Shown in pieces: positions 1-8,043 of a DNA stretch of 64,000 nt (the stretch's first letter is position 1; every line of letters begins with the position of its first letter). Location: assembly GCF_000330885.1 (NCBI RefSeq), contig NC_020059.1, forward strand, positions 671,001-735,000, written 5' to 3'. Source of the stretch: Rhizobium tropici CIAT 899 (GTDB lineage Bacteria > Pseudomonadota > Alphaproteobacteria > Rhizobiales > Rhizobiaceae). Below the pieces are notes generated by a model, which saw only the letters and a list, made by a program, of their open reading frames with translations, was not told the DNA's origin and did not search any database. The position numbers were made by a program, and so were the translations under genes.

Positions 1-2
1 AC

Positions 3-389
3 ACGTTGGCGCCGGGCATCACCGTTCCGAACAATGCCACCAGCCTCACCGTCAGCCAGTCCGGCCAGGTTTCTGCAATCATCGGCACGGCGACGACGCC
101 GACGGTACTCGGCCAGTTGCAGATTGCCAATTTCGTCAACGAAGCCGGCCTGCAGCCGATGGGCAGCAACCTCTTCACGCAGACTCCGGCCTCCGGCGAT
201 CCGGTTGTCTCAGATCCCAACCAGAACGGCTTCGGCTACATGAAGCAATTCTATCTCGAATCGTCGAACGTCGATCCGGTCAAGGAAATTACCGATCTGA
301 TCACCGCGCAACGCGCCTACGAGATGAATTCGAAGGTCATTACCACGGCCGACGAAATGGCGCAGGTCGTCAGCAAGAACCTGAAGTAA
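3..389 (+). CDS. flgG: FlgG, distal rod protein (3' part)
   Basis: This is the C-terminal part of the flagellar distal rod protein; the gene starts left of the window and the frame is open from base 3. The rod carries torque from the motor through the periplasm to the hook. The last 40 residues hold the conserved rod/hook C-terminal motif, with SSNVDP, a [16 protein letters not shown] stretch and TADEM, followed by a terminal coiled segment ending in NLK. The gene sits 19 bases upstream of flgA, as in other rhizobial flg operons. Identity rests on this C-terminal motif and the neighbours; FlgF is the alternative, but the [10 protein letters not shown] form and the position before flgA favour FlgG. 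Confidence 0.93.
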   Translation, partial: TLAPGITVPNNATSLTVSQSGQVSAIIGTATTPTVLGQLQIANFVNEAGLQPMGSNLFTQTPASGDPVVSDPNQNGFGYMKQFYLESSNVDPVKEITDLITAQRAYEMNSKVITTADEMAQVVSKNLK

Positions 390-408
390 CGAGAGGGACG
401 GGCCAAAC

Positions 409-909
409 ATGAGGTTTCGCCGGATGAAAAGCTTGGCAATGGCATGGTTCGCCGCAGCGAGCCTCTCCGTCGTGTTTGCGTCGCCTACACCCGCCGGTGC
501 GCAGAGCACCGATGGAGGAAGTTTCGGAACTGCCGTAGTGCCGACCGAGACGATCTATCCAGGCGATATCATCACCAGCGGTCAGCTTGAAGAGGTTGAT
601 GTCACCAACCCCAATCTGAGCGGTGACTATGCCAAGCGGCTCCGCGAGGTGACCGGCCTGGTGTCGAAGCGCACGCTGCTTCCCGGCCGCACCATTTCCA
701 TTTCCGCGCTGCGTCAGCCATATGCGGTAACGCGCGGCTCCAATGTTCGTCTGGTGATGAGCATGGGCAGCATGACGATCACCGCGGCGGGCACGCCGCT
801 GGATGACGGCGCCGTCGGCGACAATATCCGCGCCCGCAACATGGACTCCGGCATCATCGTCAACGGCACGGTTCTCCAAAACGGCACGATACGCGTGGTC
901 GCGAAATGA
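409..909 (+). CDS. flgA: FlgA, P-ring assembly chaperone
   Basis: FlgA is a periplasmic chaperone needed to polymerise FlgI into the P-ring. The 166-residue product has a Sec signal peptide (positive MRFRRMK, then a hydrophobic stretch, cleavage near PAGA-QS around residue 32). A SAF-type domain follows, with the typical ending in which a residue run around VLQNGTIRVVAK closes the fold. The ATG has a GA-rich ribosome site (GAGAGGGA) about 10 bases upstream. The stop overlaps the flgI start (ATGA), so the two are translationally coupled, which fits chaperone and client. Length matches rhizobial FlgA, which is shorter than the enterobacterial form. Confidence 0.92.
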   Translation: MRFRRMKSLAMAWFAAASLSVVFASPTPAGAQSTDGGSFGTAVVPTETIYPGDIITSGQLEEVDVTNPNLSGDYAKRLREVTGLVSKRTLLPGRTISISALRQPYAVTRGSNVRLVMSMGSMTITAAGTPLDDGAVGDNIRARNMDSGIIVNGTVLQNGTIRVVAK

Positions 910-2024
910 AACGGCTTCGTCAATTACTCGCAGTCCTATTCGCATTGCCGAGCCTGATCGCCGCCGATCCGGCGCTCGCGATGCAATCGCGCATCAAGGA
1001 TATCGCGTCGCTGCAATCCGGCCGGGACAACCAGCTGATCGGCTACGGTCTGATCGTCGGTCTCCAGGGGACCGGCGACGGCCTGCGTTCCTCGCCTTTC
1101 ACCGAGCAGTCCATGCGCGCGATGCTGCAGAACCTCGGCATCTCGACGCAAGGCGGCCAGTCCGCCGCCAAGAATACGGCAGCCGTCATGGTGACGGCGA
1201 ATTTGCCGCCCTTTGCAAGCCCGGGCAGCCGCATCGACGTGACGGTCAGCTCGCTCGGCGACGCGACGTCGCTGCGCGGCGGCACGCTGATCATGACCTC
1301 GCTGAGCGGCGCCGATGGACAGATCTATGCCGTGGCGCAGGGCTCCGTCATCGTATCAGGCTTCCAGGCACAGGGTGCCGCCGCCACGGTGACCGAGGGT
1401 GTTACCACGGCTGGCCGCGTGCCGGGCGGTGCCATCATCGAGCGTGAACTGCCGTCTCGTTTCAAGGATTCCGTCAATCTGGTCCTGCAGCTGCGCAATC
1501 CGGATTTCTCGACATCGATCCGCATTTCCGACACGGTCAACACCTGGGCGACTTCGCGGTTTGGCGCGCCGATCGCAGAAGCCAAGGATTCGCAGGAAGT
1601 GACGATCGCCAAGCCGAAGATGGCCGACCTGGCGCGGCTGATGGCCGATATCGAAAATCTCAATGTTCAGACCGACACGCCAGCCAAGGTCGTCATCAAT
1701 GAGCGCACGGGTACGATCGTCATTGGCGCCGACGTCCGCGTCTCGCCGGTCGCCGTCAGCTACGGAACGCTGACCGTGCAGGTCAGCGAGAACCCGCAGG
1801 TGATCCAGCCAGAACCGTTCTCCGATGGCCAGACGGCGATCCAGGACCAGACCGATATCACTGCTACCAAGAGCGGCGGCCGTGTGGCGGTGCTGGAAGG
1901 GCCTGACCTGAAGACGCTGGTCGCGGGCCTCAACAATATCGGCGTCAAGCCGGACGGTATCATCGCCATCCTGCAAGGCATCAAGTCGGCCGGCGCCCTG
2001 CAAGCGGAGCTCGTGCTGCAATGA
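906..2024 (+). CDS. flgI: FlgI, flagellar P-ring protein
   Basis: FlgI forms the periplasmic P-ring around the rod. The 372-residue protein starts with a signal peptide (MKRLRQLL, hydrophobic core, cleavage after ALA near residue 25). The family signature follows: SRIKDIASLQ.GRDNQLIGYGLIVGLQGTGD, then PGSRIDVTVSSLGDA and the conserved end with DIIAILQ-type sequence (here DGIIAILQGIKSAGALQAELV). Length is normal for the family. The start overlaps flgA by four bases and the end overlaps motE by four bases, so flgA-flgI-motE-flgH form a tightly coupled operon. Confidence 0.97.
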   Translation: MKRLRQLLAVLFALPSLIAADPALAMQSRIKDIASLQSGRDNQLIGYGLIVGLQGTGDGLRSSPFTEQSMRAMLQNLGISTQGGQSAAKNTAAVMVTANLPPFASPGSRIDVTVSSLGDATSLRGGTLIMTSLSGADGQIYAVAQGSVIVSGFQAQGAAATVTEGVTTAGRVPGGAIIERELPSRFKDSVNLVLQLRNPDFSTSIRISDTVNTWATSRFGAPIAEAKDSQEVTIAKPKMADLARLMADIENLNVQTDTPAKVVINERTGTIVIGADVRVSPVAVSYGTLTVQVSENPQVIQPEPFSDGQTAIQDQTDITATKSGGRVAVLEGPDLKTLVAGLNNIGVKPDGIIAILQGIKSAGALQAELVLQ

Positions 2025-2563
2025 TCCCGAACGCCATTGCCAGAAATATGCTGATCGGCTGCAGCCTCGCAACGGCAGCCCTGCTCTTGTCGCTCGGTGC
2101 GGCTCTGGCGCAGGAAGCGCCGAAGCCGGTCGCCGCCGATCCGGCTTCCAGCCAGGATGAGATCCGCCAGTTCTGCACCAATATCGCCGATCCGGCACGG
2201 GACCAACGCTATCTGCTGCAGAAGCAGGAACTGGAAAAACTCCAGGCGGACGTCGATCAGCGTATCGCCACCATGGACGAGCGCAAGGCCGAATACGAAG
2301 ACTGGCTGAAAAAGCGCGATGACTTCCTCAAGACCGCGGATCTAGGCCTGGTCGATATCTACAAGAACATGAAGCCGGATGCGGCCGCGGCCAGCCTCAA
2401 TGATGTCAGAACCGTCGTGGCGGCTGCAATCATCATGAAGCTGTCCGCGCGCCAGTCGAGCCTCATTCTTGCAGAGATGGATGCGAAAAAGGCGGCGGTC
2501 ATCACCAATATCATCGCCAGCGCATCCGACCCGAATACATCGAAGTCGAAGGACCCCTCATGA
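2021..2563 (+). CDS. motE: MotE, periplasmic chaperone for MotC
   Basis: This 180-residue protein has a signal peptide (about residues 1-30, cleavage near ALA-QE) and a long charged, probably coiled-coil centre (LQKQELEKLQADVDQR onward). The C-terminal segment, with MKPDAAAASLND and LSARQSSLILAEMD, resembles the MgtE-N/FliG-like fold. In Sinorhizobium meliloti, the gene at this position between flgI and flgH is motE, a chaperone that stabilises MotC. MotC is encoded about 14 kb downstream here. It overlaps flgI and flgH by four bases on each side. Assignment is by architecture and synteny. Confidence 0.85.
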   Translation: MIPNAIARNMLIGCSLATAALLLSLGAALAQEAPKPVAADPASSQDEIRQFCTNIADPARDQRYLLQKQELEKLQADVDQRIATMDERKAEYEDWLKKRDDFLKTADLGLVDIYKNMKPDAAAASLNDVRTVVAAAIIMKLSARQSSLILAEMDAKKAAVITNIIASASDPNTSKSKDPS

Positions 2564-3273
2564 ACACGCGTCTTACGGCCGCCTGCGCAATCGTCGTCTT
2601 TCTCGCCGGTTGCCAGTCGCAGGCCCTCAGGGAAATCGGCAGGGCGCCTGCCATGAGTCCGATCGGCAGCGGCCTGCAATATGCGCAGACGCCGCAGATG
2701 TCGCAATATCCAAAGCGGCCGCACCAGGTCGCGCAGGGCTATTCACTCTGGAACGATTCGCAAGCCGCCTTGTTCAAGGATTCGCGCGCGCTCAACGTCG
2801 GCGACATCCTGACGGTCACGATCAAGATCGACGACAAGGCGAACTGGGACAACGAGACCAACCGCAATCGCATCAACAAAAGCGATATGGGCTGGAACGT
2901 CACAGCCAAGATCTTTGGCTGGCAGCCGAGCACGAACGCAAATGCGACATCGGGCTCCGACACCAGCACCGACAGCAAGGGCAAGATGCAGCGCTCCGAG
3001 CAGATCAATCTTCTGGTCGCTGCCGTCGTGACGGGCATTCTCGAAAACGGCAACCTGATGATCAGCGGCTCGCAAGAAGTGCGGATGAACCAGGAAATCC
3101 GTATTCTCAACGTCGCCGGCATCGTTCGGCCGCAGGACGTGACGTCCGATAATACCATTTCCTACGACAAGATTGCCGAGGCCCGCATATCCTATGGCGG
3201 TCGTGGCCGCCTGACGGAAATACAGCAGCCGCCGAGAGGGCAGCAGGCGGTCGACCTGCTCTCGCCGCTCTGA
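2560..3273 (+). CDS. flgH: FlgH, flagellar L-ring lipoprotein
   Basis: FlgH is the outer-membrane L-ring subunit. The 237-residue protein begins with a lipoprotein signal peptide; the lipobox LAGC places the lipidated cysteine at residue 18. Family motifs follow: SLWNDSQAALFKDSRALNVGDILTV, then DDKANWDN, and near the C-terminus a stretch with SGSQEVRMNQEIR.L.V.GIVRPQD and ISYGGRG. The start overlaps the motE stop (ATGA). Length and motif order are those of rhizobial FlgH. Confidence 0.97.
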   Translation: MNTRLTAACAIVVFLAGCQSQALREIGRAPAMSPIGSGLQYAQTPQMSQYPKRPHQVAQGYSLWNDSQAALFKDSRALNVGDILTVTIKIDDKANWDNETNRNRINKSDMGWNVTAKIFGWQPSTNANATSGSDTSTDSKGKMQRSEQINLLVAAVVTGILENGNLMISGSQEVRMNQEIRILNVAGIVRPQDVTSDNTISYDKIAEARISYGGRGRLTEIQQPPRGQQAVDLLSPL

Positions 3274-3296
3274 TTTGATAGCGAACGGATAGGGAT

Positions 3297-3791
3297 ATGG
3301 CAGCAGTCGCAGACGAATCGGCAAAGGGCAAGGGATCGTCGCTGATCATGATGGTCGCCGGGCTGCTGGTACTCACCGTACTCGGCGGCGGCGGAGGCTG
3401 GGTACTGGGAACCACGGTGGCGCCGCGGATCAAGCAGGCCACCGCTGCGGTGCAGGCGACGGCAAAAGCTGGCGGCGACAGCAAGCAGGCTGCAGCCGCC
3501 GCCCAGGCAAACGGCATCATCGCGCTGGATCCGATCACCGTCAACCTCGCTTATCCCTCGCAGAACTGGATCAGGCTGGAGCTTGCGCTCGTTTTCAAAG
3601 GGCCGCCCGACGCCCAGCTTGCCCAGGCGATCCATCAGGACATCCTCGCCTATATCCGCACGGTCTCCCTGCAGCAGATCGAAGGCGCCCGTGGCCTGCA
3701 ATATCTTCGGGATGACATCCAGGAGCGTGTTGACCTGCGCGCGGAAGGACGAGTATCGAAAGTTATGTTCAGAACTTTCGTGATCGAATGA
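3297..3791 (+). CDS. fliL: FliL, flagellar basal-body associated protein
   Basis: FliL is a single-pass inner-membrane protein beside the stator that affects torque or stator engagement. The 164-residue product has a short cytoplasmic N-terminus (MAAVADESAKGKG), a membrane helix at about residues 15-40 containing a glycine run, and a periplasmic domain that ends in a FliL-like segment with VSLQQIEGARGLQYLRDDIQERVDLR. Its stop overlaps the fliP start. The gene follows flgH by 23 bases in the same operon. Confidence 0.93.
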   Translation: MAAVADESAKGKGSSLIMMVAGLLVLTVLGGGGGWVLGTTVAPRIKQATAAVQATAKAGGDSKQAAAAAQANGIIALDPITVNLAYPSQNWIRLELALVFKGPPDAQLAQAIHQDILAYIRTVSLQQIEGARGLQYLRDDIQERVDLRAEGRVSKVMFRTFVIE

Positions 3792-4546
3792 GTCGGCCAG
3801 CACTTGCTCTATTTATATTCGTGATTGCTGCCTTGTCGCCTGAACTGGCGGCGGCGCAGCAATTGTCGCAGCAGCTTCCCACTGATCTTCTGAACGCACC
3901 GGTCAACGGCTCGGTTGCTGCCTGGATCATCCGTACCTTCGGGCTCCTGACGATCCTGTCGATCGCACCGGGCATCCTGATCATGGTGACGAGCTTTCCG
4001 CGCTTCATCATCGCCTTTTCGATCCTGCGCACTGGCATGGGTCTCGCAACGACGCCGTCGAACATGATCCTGCTGAGTCTTTCGCTGTTCATGACGTTTT
4101 ATGTCATGTCGCCGACCTTCGATCAGGCCTGGAAGGATGGCGTGCAGCCGCTGCTTGCCAACCAGGTTTCGGAAGCCGACGCGGTGCAGCGCATTGCCGA
4201 GCCTTTCCGCACCTTCATGTCGAACAATACGCGCGACAAGGACCTGAAGCTTTTCGTCGATCTGGCGAAGGAACGCGGCCAGTCGACGGTCGTCGACAAC
4301 AAGATCGATTACCGCGTTCTGATCCCGGCCTTCATGATCTCGGAGATCCGCCGCGGCTTCGAAATCGGCTTCCTGGTGGTACTGCCGTTTCTCGTCATCG
4401 ACCTGATCGTGTCGACCATCGTCATGGCGATGGGCATGATGATGCTGCCACCGACCTCGATCTCTCTGCCGTTCAAGATTCTCTTCTTCGTGCTGATCGA
4501 CGGCTGGAACCTTTTGGTCGGCAGCCTGGTCCGCTCTTTCCACTGA
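3788..4546 (+). CDS. fliP: FliP, flagellar type III export gate protein
   Basis: FliP is a core subunit of the export gate (FliPQR). The 252-residue protein has a cleavable N-terminal signal segment (ending near AAAQQ) and four hydrophobic segments. Family motifs include SFPRFIIAFSILR, a TPSNMILLSLSLF stretch, and the C-terminal MGMMMLPPTSISLPFKILFF and DGWNLLVGSLV. It ends the left flagellar operon: a hairpin follows 17 bases after the stop. Its partners fliQ and fliR are far downstream at 25.5 and 28.0 kb, a usual rhizobial arrangement. Confidence 0.97.
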   Translation: MSRPALALFIFVIAALSPELAAAQQLSQQLPTDLLNAPVNGSVAAWIIRTFGLLTILSIAPGILIMVTSFPRFIIAFSILRTGMGLATTPSNMILLSLSLFMTFYVMSPTFDQAWKDGVQPLLANQVSEADAVQRIAEPFRTFMSNNTRDKDLKLFVDLAKERGQSTVVDNKIDYRVLIPAFMISEIRRGFEIGFLVVLPFLVIDLIVSTIVMAMGMMMLPPTSISLPFKILFFVLIDGWNLLVGSLVRSFH

Positions 4547-4562
4547 TATGAAAAGCGCAAGA

Positions 4563-4592
4563 CGATCATCGGAGCCACAGCCCCGATGATCG
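4563..4592. terminator. Bidirectional terminator hairpin between fliP and the glycosyltransferase
   Basis: A perfect 10-bp inverted repeat (CGATCATCGG / CCGATGATCG) with a 10-base loop lies between the convergent ends of fliP and the minus-strand glycosyltransferase. There is no strong T-run, so termination strength is uncertain. Position and symmetry suit a shared terminator. Confidence 0.6.
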
Positions 4593-4599
4593 CTGAAGC

Positions 4600-6543
4600 T
4601 TATTCGGCCGCGATCGCAGCCGAGTTCCGGTCATCTTCCATGAACGGTTCCGAACGCGCCGGCAGCGCCGGCACATCGATGTGATCGGGTGCCAGTCCCT
4701 GCTTGGCTCGGGCTGCCATCATTTCGAAGGCCGTCTCCAGATGGTGCGTGAAGCGTTCGGCATCGAAGAGCGGCTTGATGGAGCGATTGGCGGCCAGAAT
4801 TTGCTTGAACTCAGCGATACGCTCCGGCTGCTCGGCGAGCTGCACGGCCATGTCCTCGTAGGTCTGAATGTCTGCGGCCACCAATTCGGGCAGGCCGATC
4901 GCATTCAGCAGGCTTTCGCTGACGCGTGAGGCGAAGTTGGTACCCTTCACCGTGAGGACCGGCAGACCGCCCCACAGCTGCTCGGACGTGGTCGTATGGC
5001 CGTTGACGGGGAAGGTGTCGAGGCCGAGATCGGCAAGCTGCTGACGGTCGATGTGATCCTCGTAGCGAATGCGAGTGGTAAAGACGACCCGCTTGCGGCT
5101 GATGCCACGGGCCTCCAGACGTGCCCAGAGATTGGCCTCTGCGCGGGGACCGTTACAGAGCAGCCAAAGGACGCTGTTCTTGCTGCGCTTGAGGATATTG
5201 CACCACACATCGACCATTTGTGAGGTGATCTTGCGATTGCCGTTGAAGGAGGCGAAGACGAAGGCGTCTTCGGGAAGCTTGTGCTGCGCGCGGGTCGTCG
5301 GTCGCGGCTTCGGACGGTTGAGCGGATCGTTCGGCTGGTAGCATTCAGGTAGGCGGCAGAACTTCTCATGGAAATGTGACTTCGAATGATCCGGAAGCAC
5401 ATAGTGATCGCCGATGATGTAGTCGAGGTCGATGTTGACGACGGAGCCGGGAAAACCGAGCCAGGAAACATGGACCGGAGCTGCCATATGATTGAGGATA
5501 ATCGCGCGACTTCCTTTGGTGTGCCCCTTGAGATCGACAAGAATATCGATATTCCGAGCTCGGATCTCCTCTGCCGCGCCCTGGTCGGACAGACCGCGAA
5601 CGTCGATCATCGTGCCCCACTTGTGATCATCGAACTCCTGTTCCTTCTGGGAAGCGAGATCGGAATGGTCGAAGAGGGTGATCTCGAAGCGATCCCTGTC
5701 GTGCAACTCCAGGGTCCGCTGCATCAGCTTCATTGTCGCGTGGCCGGGCCAGAAATCGGACGAGAGATAACCGACGCGGATTTTGTTGCTCCACGTGTGT
5801 GGCAACTTGCGACGAGTCTCGGCAAGGCCGGCGGGCAAGGGTTTTGTGTCGTGGATAGCATGCTTGTTAATTGCTTCATCGCCACACCAATGCAGGTGGA
5901 AGAAGGGGTTGTCCGGGATCACGTAGGCGAGATTGCCATCTGCCAGTGCCGCTGTGATCGGCGGCATGTACCTGTCGACAACCGCGAGATCGGATATCTC
6001 TCGGGCGAAGATCAGATGAAGTATGCGGGCGATACTGCTGTCTGGATGTTTTTTGAATAGCGTCGCAACTAAGTGCCGGTTGCTTTCGTCGTAGAGATCG
6101 TCGGTGAGGAGTTTCGATGCCATGAGCCGATGCTCGGCTTTCGGTCCCTCGACCAGTACCGTCTTGAAGCCGCTCAGGAGTTCTTTCTGCTCTCGGCTCA
6201 GGAAAATGCGGGCGAGAATGAAGGCAAGATCCGGGTCCTTGAACGCCATTGGAAGGATCAGGCTTCCTACAGCAAGAGCTTGCTCGTCATTGCCGCAATC
6301 GTTGTGCAGCAACAGGGCTTCCCGAAGATAGTCGTCGCGCTGCGGCTTTTGCCGGCCCGCCAGTTCATAGGCGCTCGCCGCATCCGATCTGAAGCCGAGC
6401 TTGAGCAATGTTTTCGCCAGCAACGCATAGGTCTTTGGCGATCTGTCGACGTTCAGCAGCTCGTTCAGTATCTCGAGCGCGCGCGTATACTGTCCCTTCT
6501 GATAGAAACCGGACGCTGTCGAAAAGGCATTTTTCGTATTCAC
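4600..6543 (-). CDS. SPINDLY-type O-GlcNAc-transferase-like protein with TPR repeats
   Basis: The product is a cytoplasmic glycosyltransferase of the O-linked GlcNAc transferase/SPINDLY family (GT41). Residues about 5-110 form tetratricopeptide-like helices (FYQKGQYTRALEIL). The C-terminal two thirds carry the catalytic region: NKIRVGYLSSDFWPGHA, VHVSWLGFPGS, a YQPND segment and the hallmark LGLDTFPVNGHTTTSEQLWGG followed by FASRVSESLL.AIGL.ELVA. The longest open frame starts at a TTG (6558). A GTG at 6543 is preceded by GGAG at good spacing, giving about 647 residues, and I prefer it. It is convergent with fliP and diverges from flaA, so flagellin is an attractive protein substrate; this is inference from position. 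Sugar and acceptor are unknown. Confidence 0.85.
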   Translation of the reverse strand: MNTKNAFSTASGFYQKGQYTRALEILNELLNVDRSPKTYALLAKTLLKLGFRSDAASAYELAGRQKPQRDDYLREALLLHNDCGNDEQALAVGSLILPMAFKDPDLAFILARIFLSREQKELLSGFKTVLVEGPKAEHRLMASKLLTDDLYDESNRHLVATLFKKHPDSSIARILHLIFAREISDLAVVDRYMPPITAALADGNLAYVIPDNPFFHLHWCGDEAINKHAIHDTKPLPAGLAETRRKLPHTWSNKIRVGYLSSDFWPGHATMKLMQRTLELHDRDRFEITLFDHSDLASQKEQEFDDHKWGTMIDVRGLSDQGAAEEIRARNIDILVDLKGHTKGSRAIILNHMAAPVHVSWLGFPGSVVNIDLDYIIGDHYVLPDHSKSHFHEKFCRLPECYQPNDPLNRPKPRPTTRAQHKLPEDAFVFASFNGNRKITSQMVDVWCNILKRSKNSVLWLLCNGPRAEANLWARLEARGISRKRVVFTTRIRYEDHIDRQQLADLGLDTFPVNGHTTTSEQLWGGLPVLTVKGTNFASRVSESLLNAIGLPELVAADIQTYEDMAVQLAEQPERIAEFKQILAANRSIKPLFDAERFTHHLETAFEMMAARAKQGLAPDHIDVPALPARSEPFMEDDRNSAAIAAE

Positions 6544-6795
6544 GAGCGAGAACTCCAAGCGGAATGTTGAACTGGCTCTCGTTAAGGGCCGAGTGCCGGA
6601 ATCATGGATTCCGCCTGATTTTCGCGCACGTAGCTTGCCTGAAACCGAAGCAGCGGCCGAAAATGCCTTTACGCATTTTTAGCTACGTTCCCGAGAGCCG
6701 CTTACCGGCGGATCGAATTTAAGAAATTGGCAAGCAATGGATGCGACTTTCCTTGCGACATGACGGGTTTGGTCCTCTAGGAAAACGGATCGAGG
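6544..6795. other. Intergenic region between the glycosyltransferase and flaA
   Basis: About 250 bases without a convincing gene separate the divergent glycosyltransferase and flaA, so promoters for both should be here. I could not identify clear -35/-10 boxes. The GTTAAC pairs seen before flaB and flaC are absent, which suggests a different promoter for flaA. A weak frame running into flaA from 6741 is only an upstream extension of the flagellin frame. Confidence 0.5.
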
Positions 6796-6842
6796 GGCAT
6801 GAAGCTGCTCCGTCATCGCCGGTATCTCAGTCCGGTATGTCC
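6796..6842 (+). promoter_or_regulatory. Conserved flagellin leader element, flaA copy
   Basis: This is the flaA member of a leader motif found before all four flagellin genes: GCATGA.GCTG, then a CCGG-loop-CCGG inverted repeat, then TATGTCC. It lies about 34 bases upstream of the flaA start. The position suits a 5' untranslated region. FlbT, which in Caulobacter binds flagellin mRNA leaders, is encoded at 24.5 kb, so an RNA-level role is plausible but inferred. Confidence 0.55.
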
Positions 6843-6875
6843 TCCTTTTGTATCCAGTTTCCAGGGGACACTCCT

Positions 6876-7787
6876 ATGACCAGCATTATTACCAACAATT
6901 CCGCAATGGCCGCTCTCCAGACGCTGCGCGGCATCAGCAGCAACCTGCAGGACACGCAGGCTGCTGTTTCTTCGGGCCTGCGCATCTCCAAGGCTTCCGA
7001 CAACGCCGCCTACTGGTCGATCGCCACCAGCATGAAGTCCGACAACGGCGCCATCGGCGCGGTTTCCGACGCCCTCGGTCTCGGCGCCGCAAAGGTTGAC
7101 ACCGCTTCGACGGCCGTCAGCAGCGCCATCGACATCGTCGGCCAGATCAAGAACAAGCTTGCGACCGCCATGGAAGGTTCGGTTGACAAGAAGTCTGTTC
7201 AGGAAGAAATCGGCCAGCTGCAGCAGCAGCTGCAGAGCGTTGCCCAGTCGGCTTCGTTCAACGGCGAAAACTGGGTCATGGCTTCGAGCGGTGGCTCCGC
7301 TTCGGTCGTCTCGTCCTTCATCCGCGGCACCAACGGCACCGTTTCGGTCAGCACGACCTCCTACGCCTTCGACGCCAGCGCAACCGGCAACGTTCTGTTC
7401 GGCTCGAGCGGCGGCACGATCGACACGACTTCGGGCATTCTGGGTACGTCGGATGCGTCGGTTGGCGCTTCGGTCTTCAGCCTCGACATCTCCAGCATGA
7501 CGACCGGCCAGATCTCCAGCGCCCTGAACATGGTTCAGACTGCTCTGAACTCCATGACCAGCCTCGGCTCGAAGCTGGGCTCCGTCTCCAGCCGCATCGA
7601 TCTGCAGACGAGCTTTGCTTCCTCGCTCTCCGACTCGATCCAGTCGGGTGTGGGCAAGCTGGTTGACGCCAACATGGAACAGGAATCGAGCAAGCTGTCT
7701 GCTCTGCAGACGCAGCAGCAGCTGGCTATCCAGTCGCTGTCGATCGCCAACTCCTCGAACCAGTCGATCCTGTCGCTCTTCCGTTAA
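6876..7787 (+). CDS. flaA: Flagellin FlaA
   Basis: This is a 303-residue flagellin, the filament subunit exported by the flagellar type III system. The N-terminal D0/D1 segment has MAALQTLRGISSNLQ, VSSGLRISKASDNAAYWSIA and SDNGAIGAVSDALGLG. The C-terminal segment has SRIDLQTSFASSLSDSI, LVDANMEQESSKLSALQTQQQL and the end SILSLFR. An open frame extends to 6741, but the ATG at 6876 follows AGGGGA at good spacing and aligns with the FlaB start. Only about 13 residues differ from FlaB. The gene is probably transcribed alone, since a terminator follows. Symbol order follows rhizobial convention. Confidence 0.95.
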   Translation: MTSIITNNSAMAALQTLRGISSNLQDTQAAVSSGLRISKASDNAAYWSIATSMKSDNGAIGAVSDALGLGAAKVDTASTAVSSAIDIVGQIKNKLATAMEGSVDKKSVQEEIGQLQQQLQSVAQSASFNGENWVMASSGGSASVVSSFIRGTNGTVSVSTTSYAFDASATGNVLFGSSGGTIDTTSGILGTSDASVGASVFSLDISSMTTGQISSALNMVQTALNSMTSLGSKLGSVSSRIDLQTSFASSLSDSIQSGVGKLVDANMEQESSKLSALQTQQQLAIQSLSIANSSNQSILSLFR

Positions 7788-7796
7788 TAGGAAGAG

Positions 7797-7813
7797 CCAA
7801 CGCAGCGCGTTGG
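7797..7813 (+). terminator. Short GC-rich hairpin after flaA
   Basis: A perfect 7-bp stem (CCAACGC / GCGTTGG) with a three-base AGC loop starts nine bases after the flaA stop. The same hairpin and flanks recur after flaB at 8965-8981. It is probably an mRNA 3'-end stabiliser, since the main terminator lies further on. Confidence 0.5.
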
Positions 7814-7837
7814 TCGAAAATCCTAAACAACAAGTTA

Positions 7838-7868
7838 ACCGCGCCTGTCTAAGGCGTCGGTTTTTTTT
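7838..7868 (+). terminator. Rho-independent terminator of flaA
   Basis: A GC-rich interrupted hairpin (ACCGCGCC / GGCGTCGGT) is followed directly by a run of eight Ts at 7861-7868. It isolates flaA from flaB. Confidence 0.8.
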
Positions 7869-7900
7869 ATATTTTCTGGCTTGAGGCGGTTCAGCTTTTC

Positions 7901-7965
7901 TTAACTATATTGCTGTTTCTTAGGACCATCGAAGCGGCGAGTTAACCTTAACGATTTTGGTTAAC
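7901..7965 (+). promoter_or_regulatory. Putative promoter/activator region of flaB
   Basis: The element TTAACTATATTGCTGT (7901-7916) is followed by two GTTAAC hexamers at 7941 and 7960. The same elements occur before flaC in the same order, with the first GTTAAC 40 bases downstream of the TTAACT box in both. The box lies 143 bases (flaB) and 145 bases (flaC) before the start codon. They are candidates for Rem binding or a class III promoter; the factor is not shown by the sequence. Confidence 0.45.
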
Positions 7966-7966
7966 A

Positions 7967-8011
7967 GGCATGATGCTGAATGCCGTTACCGGTTTTAGGT
8001 CCGGAATGTCC
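7967..8011 (+). promoter_or_regulatory. Conserved flagellin leader element, flaB copy
   Basis: This copy reads GGCATGATGCTG, then TGCCGTTACCGG, an AT-rich loop and TCCGGAATGTCC. It begins two bases after the second GTTAAC hexamer and ends 33 bases before the flaB start. The CCGG pairs can form a small hairpin in RNA. Confidence 0.55.
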
Positions 8012-8043
8012 CTTATTTAACCACTGCCAAAGGGGCAAATATC

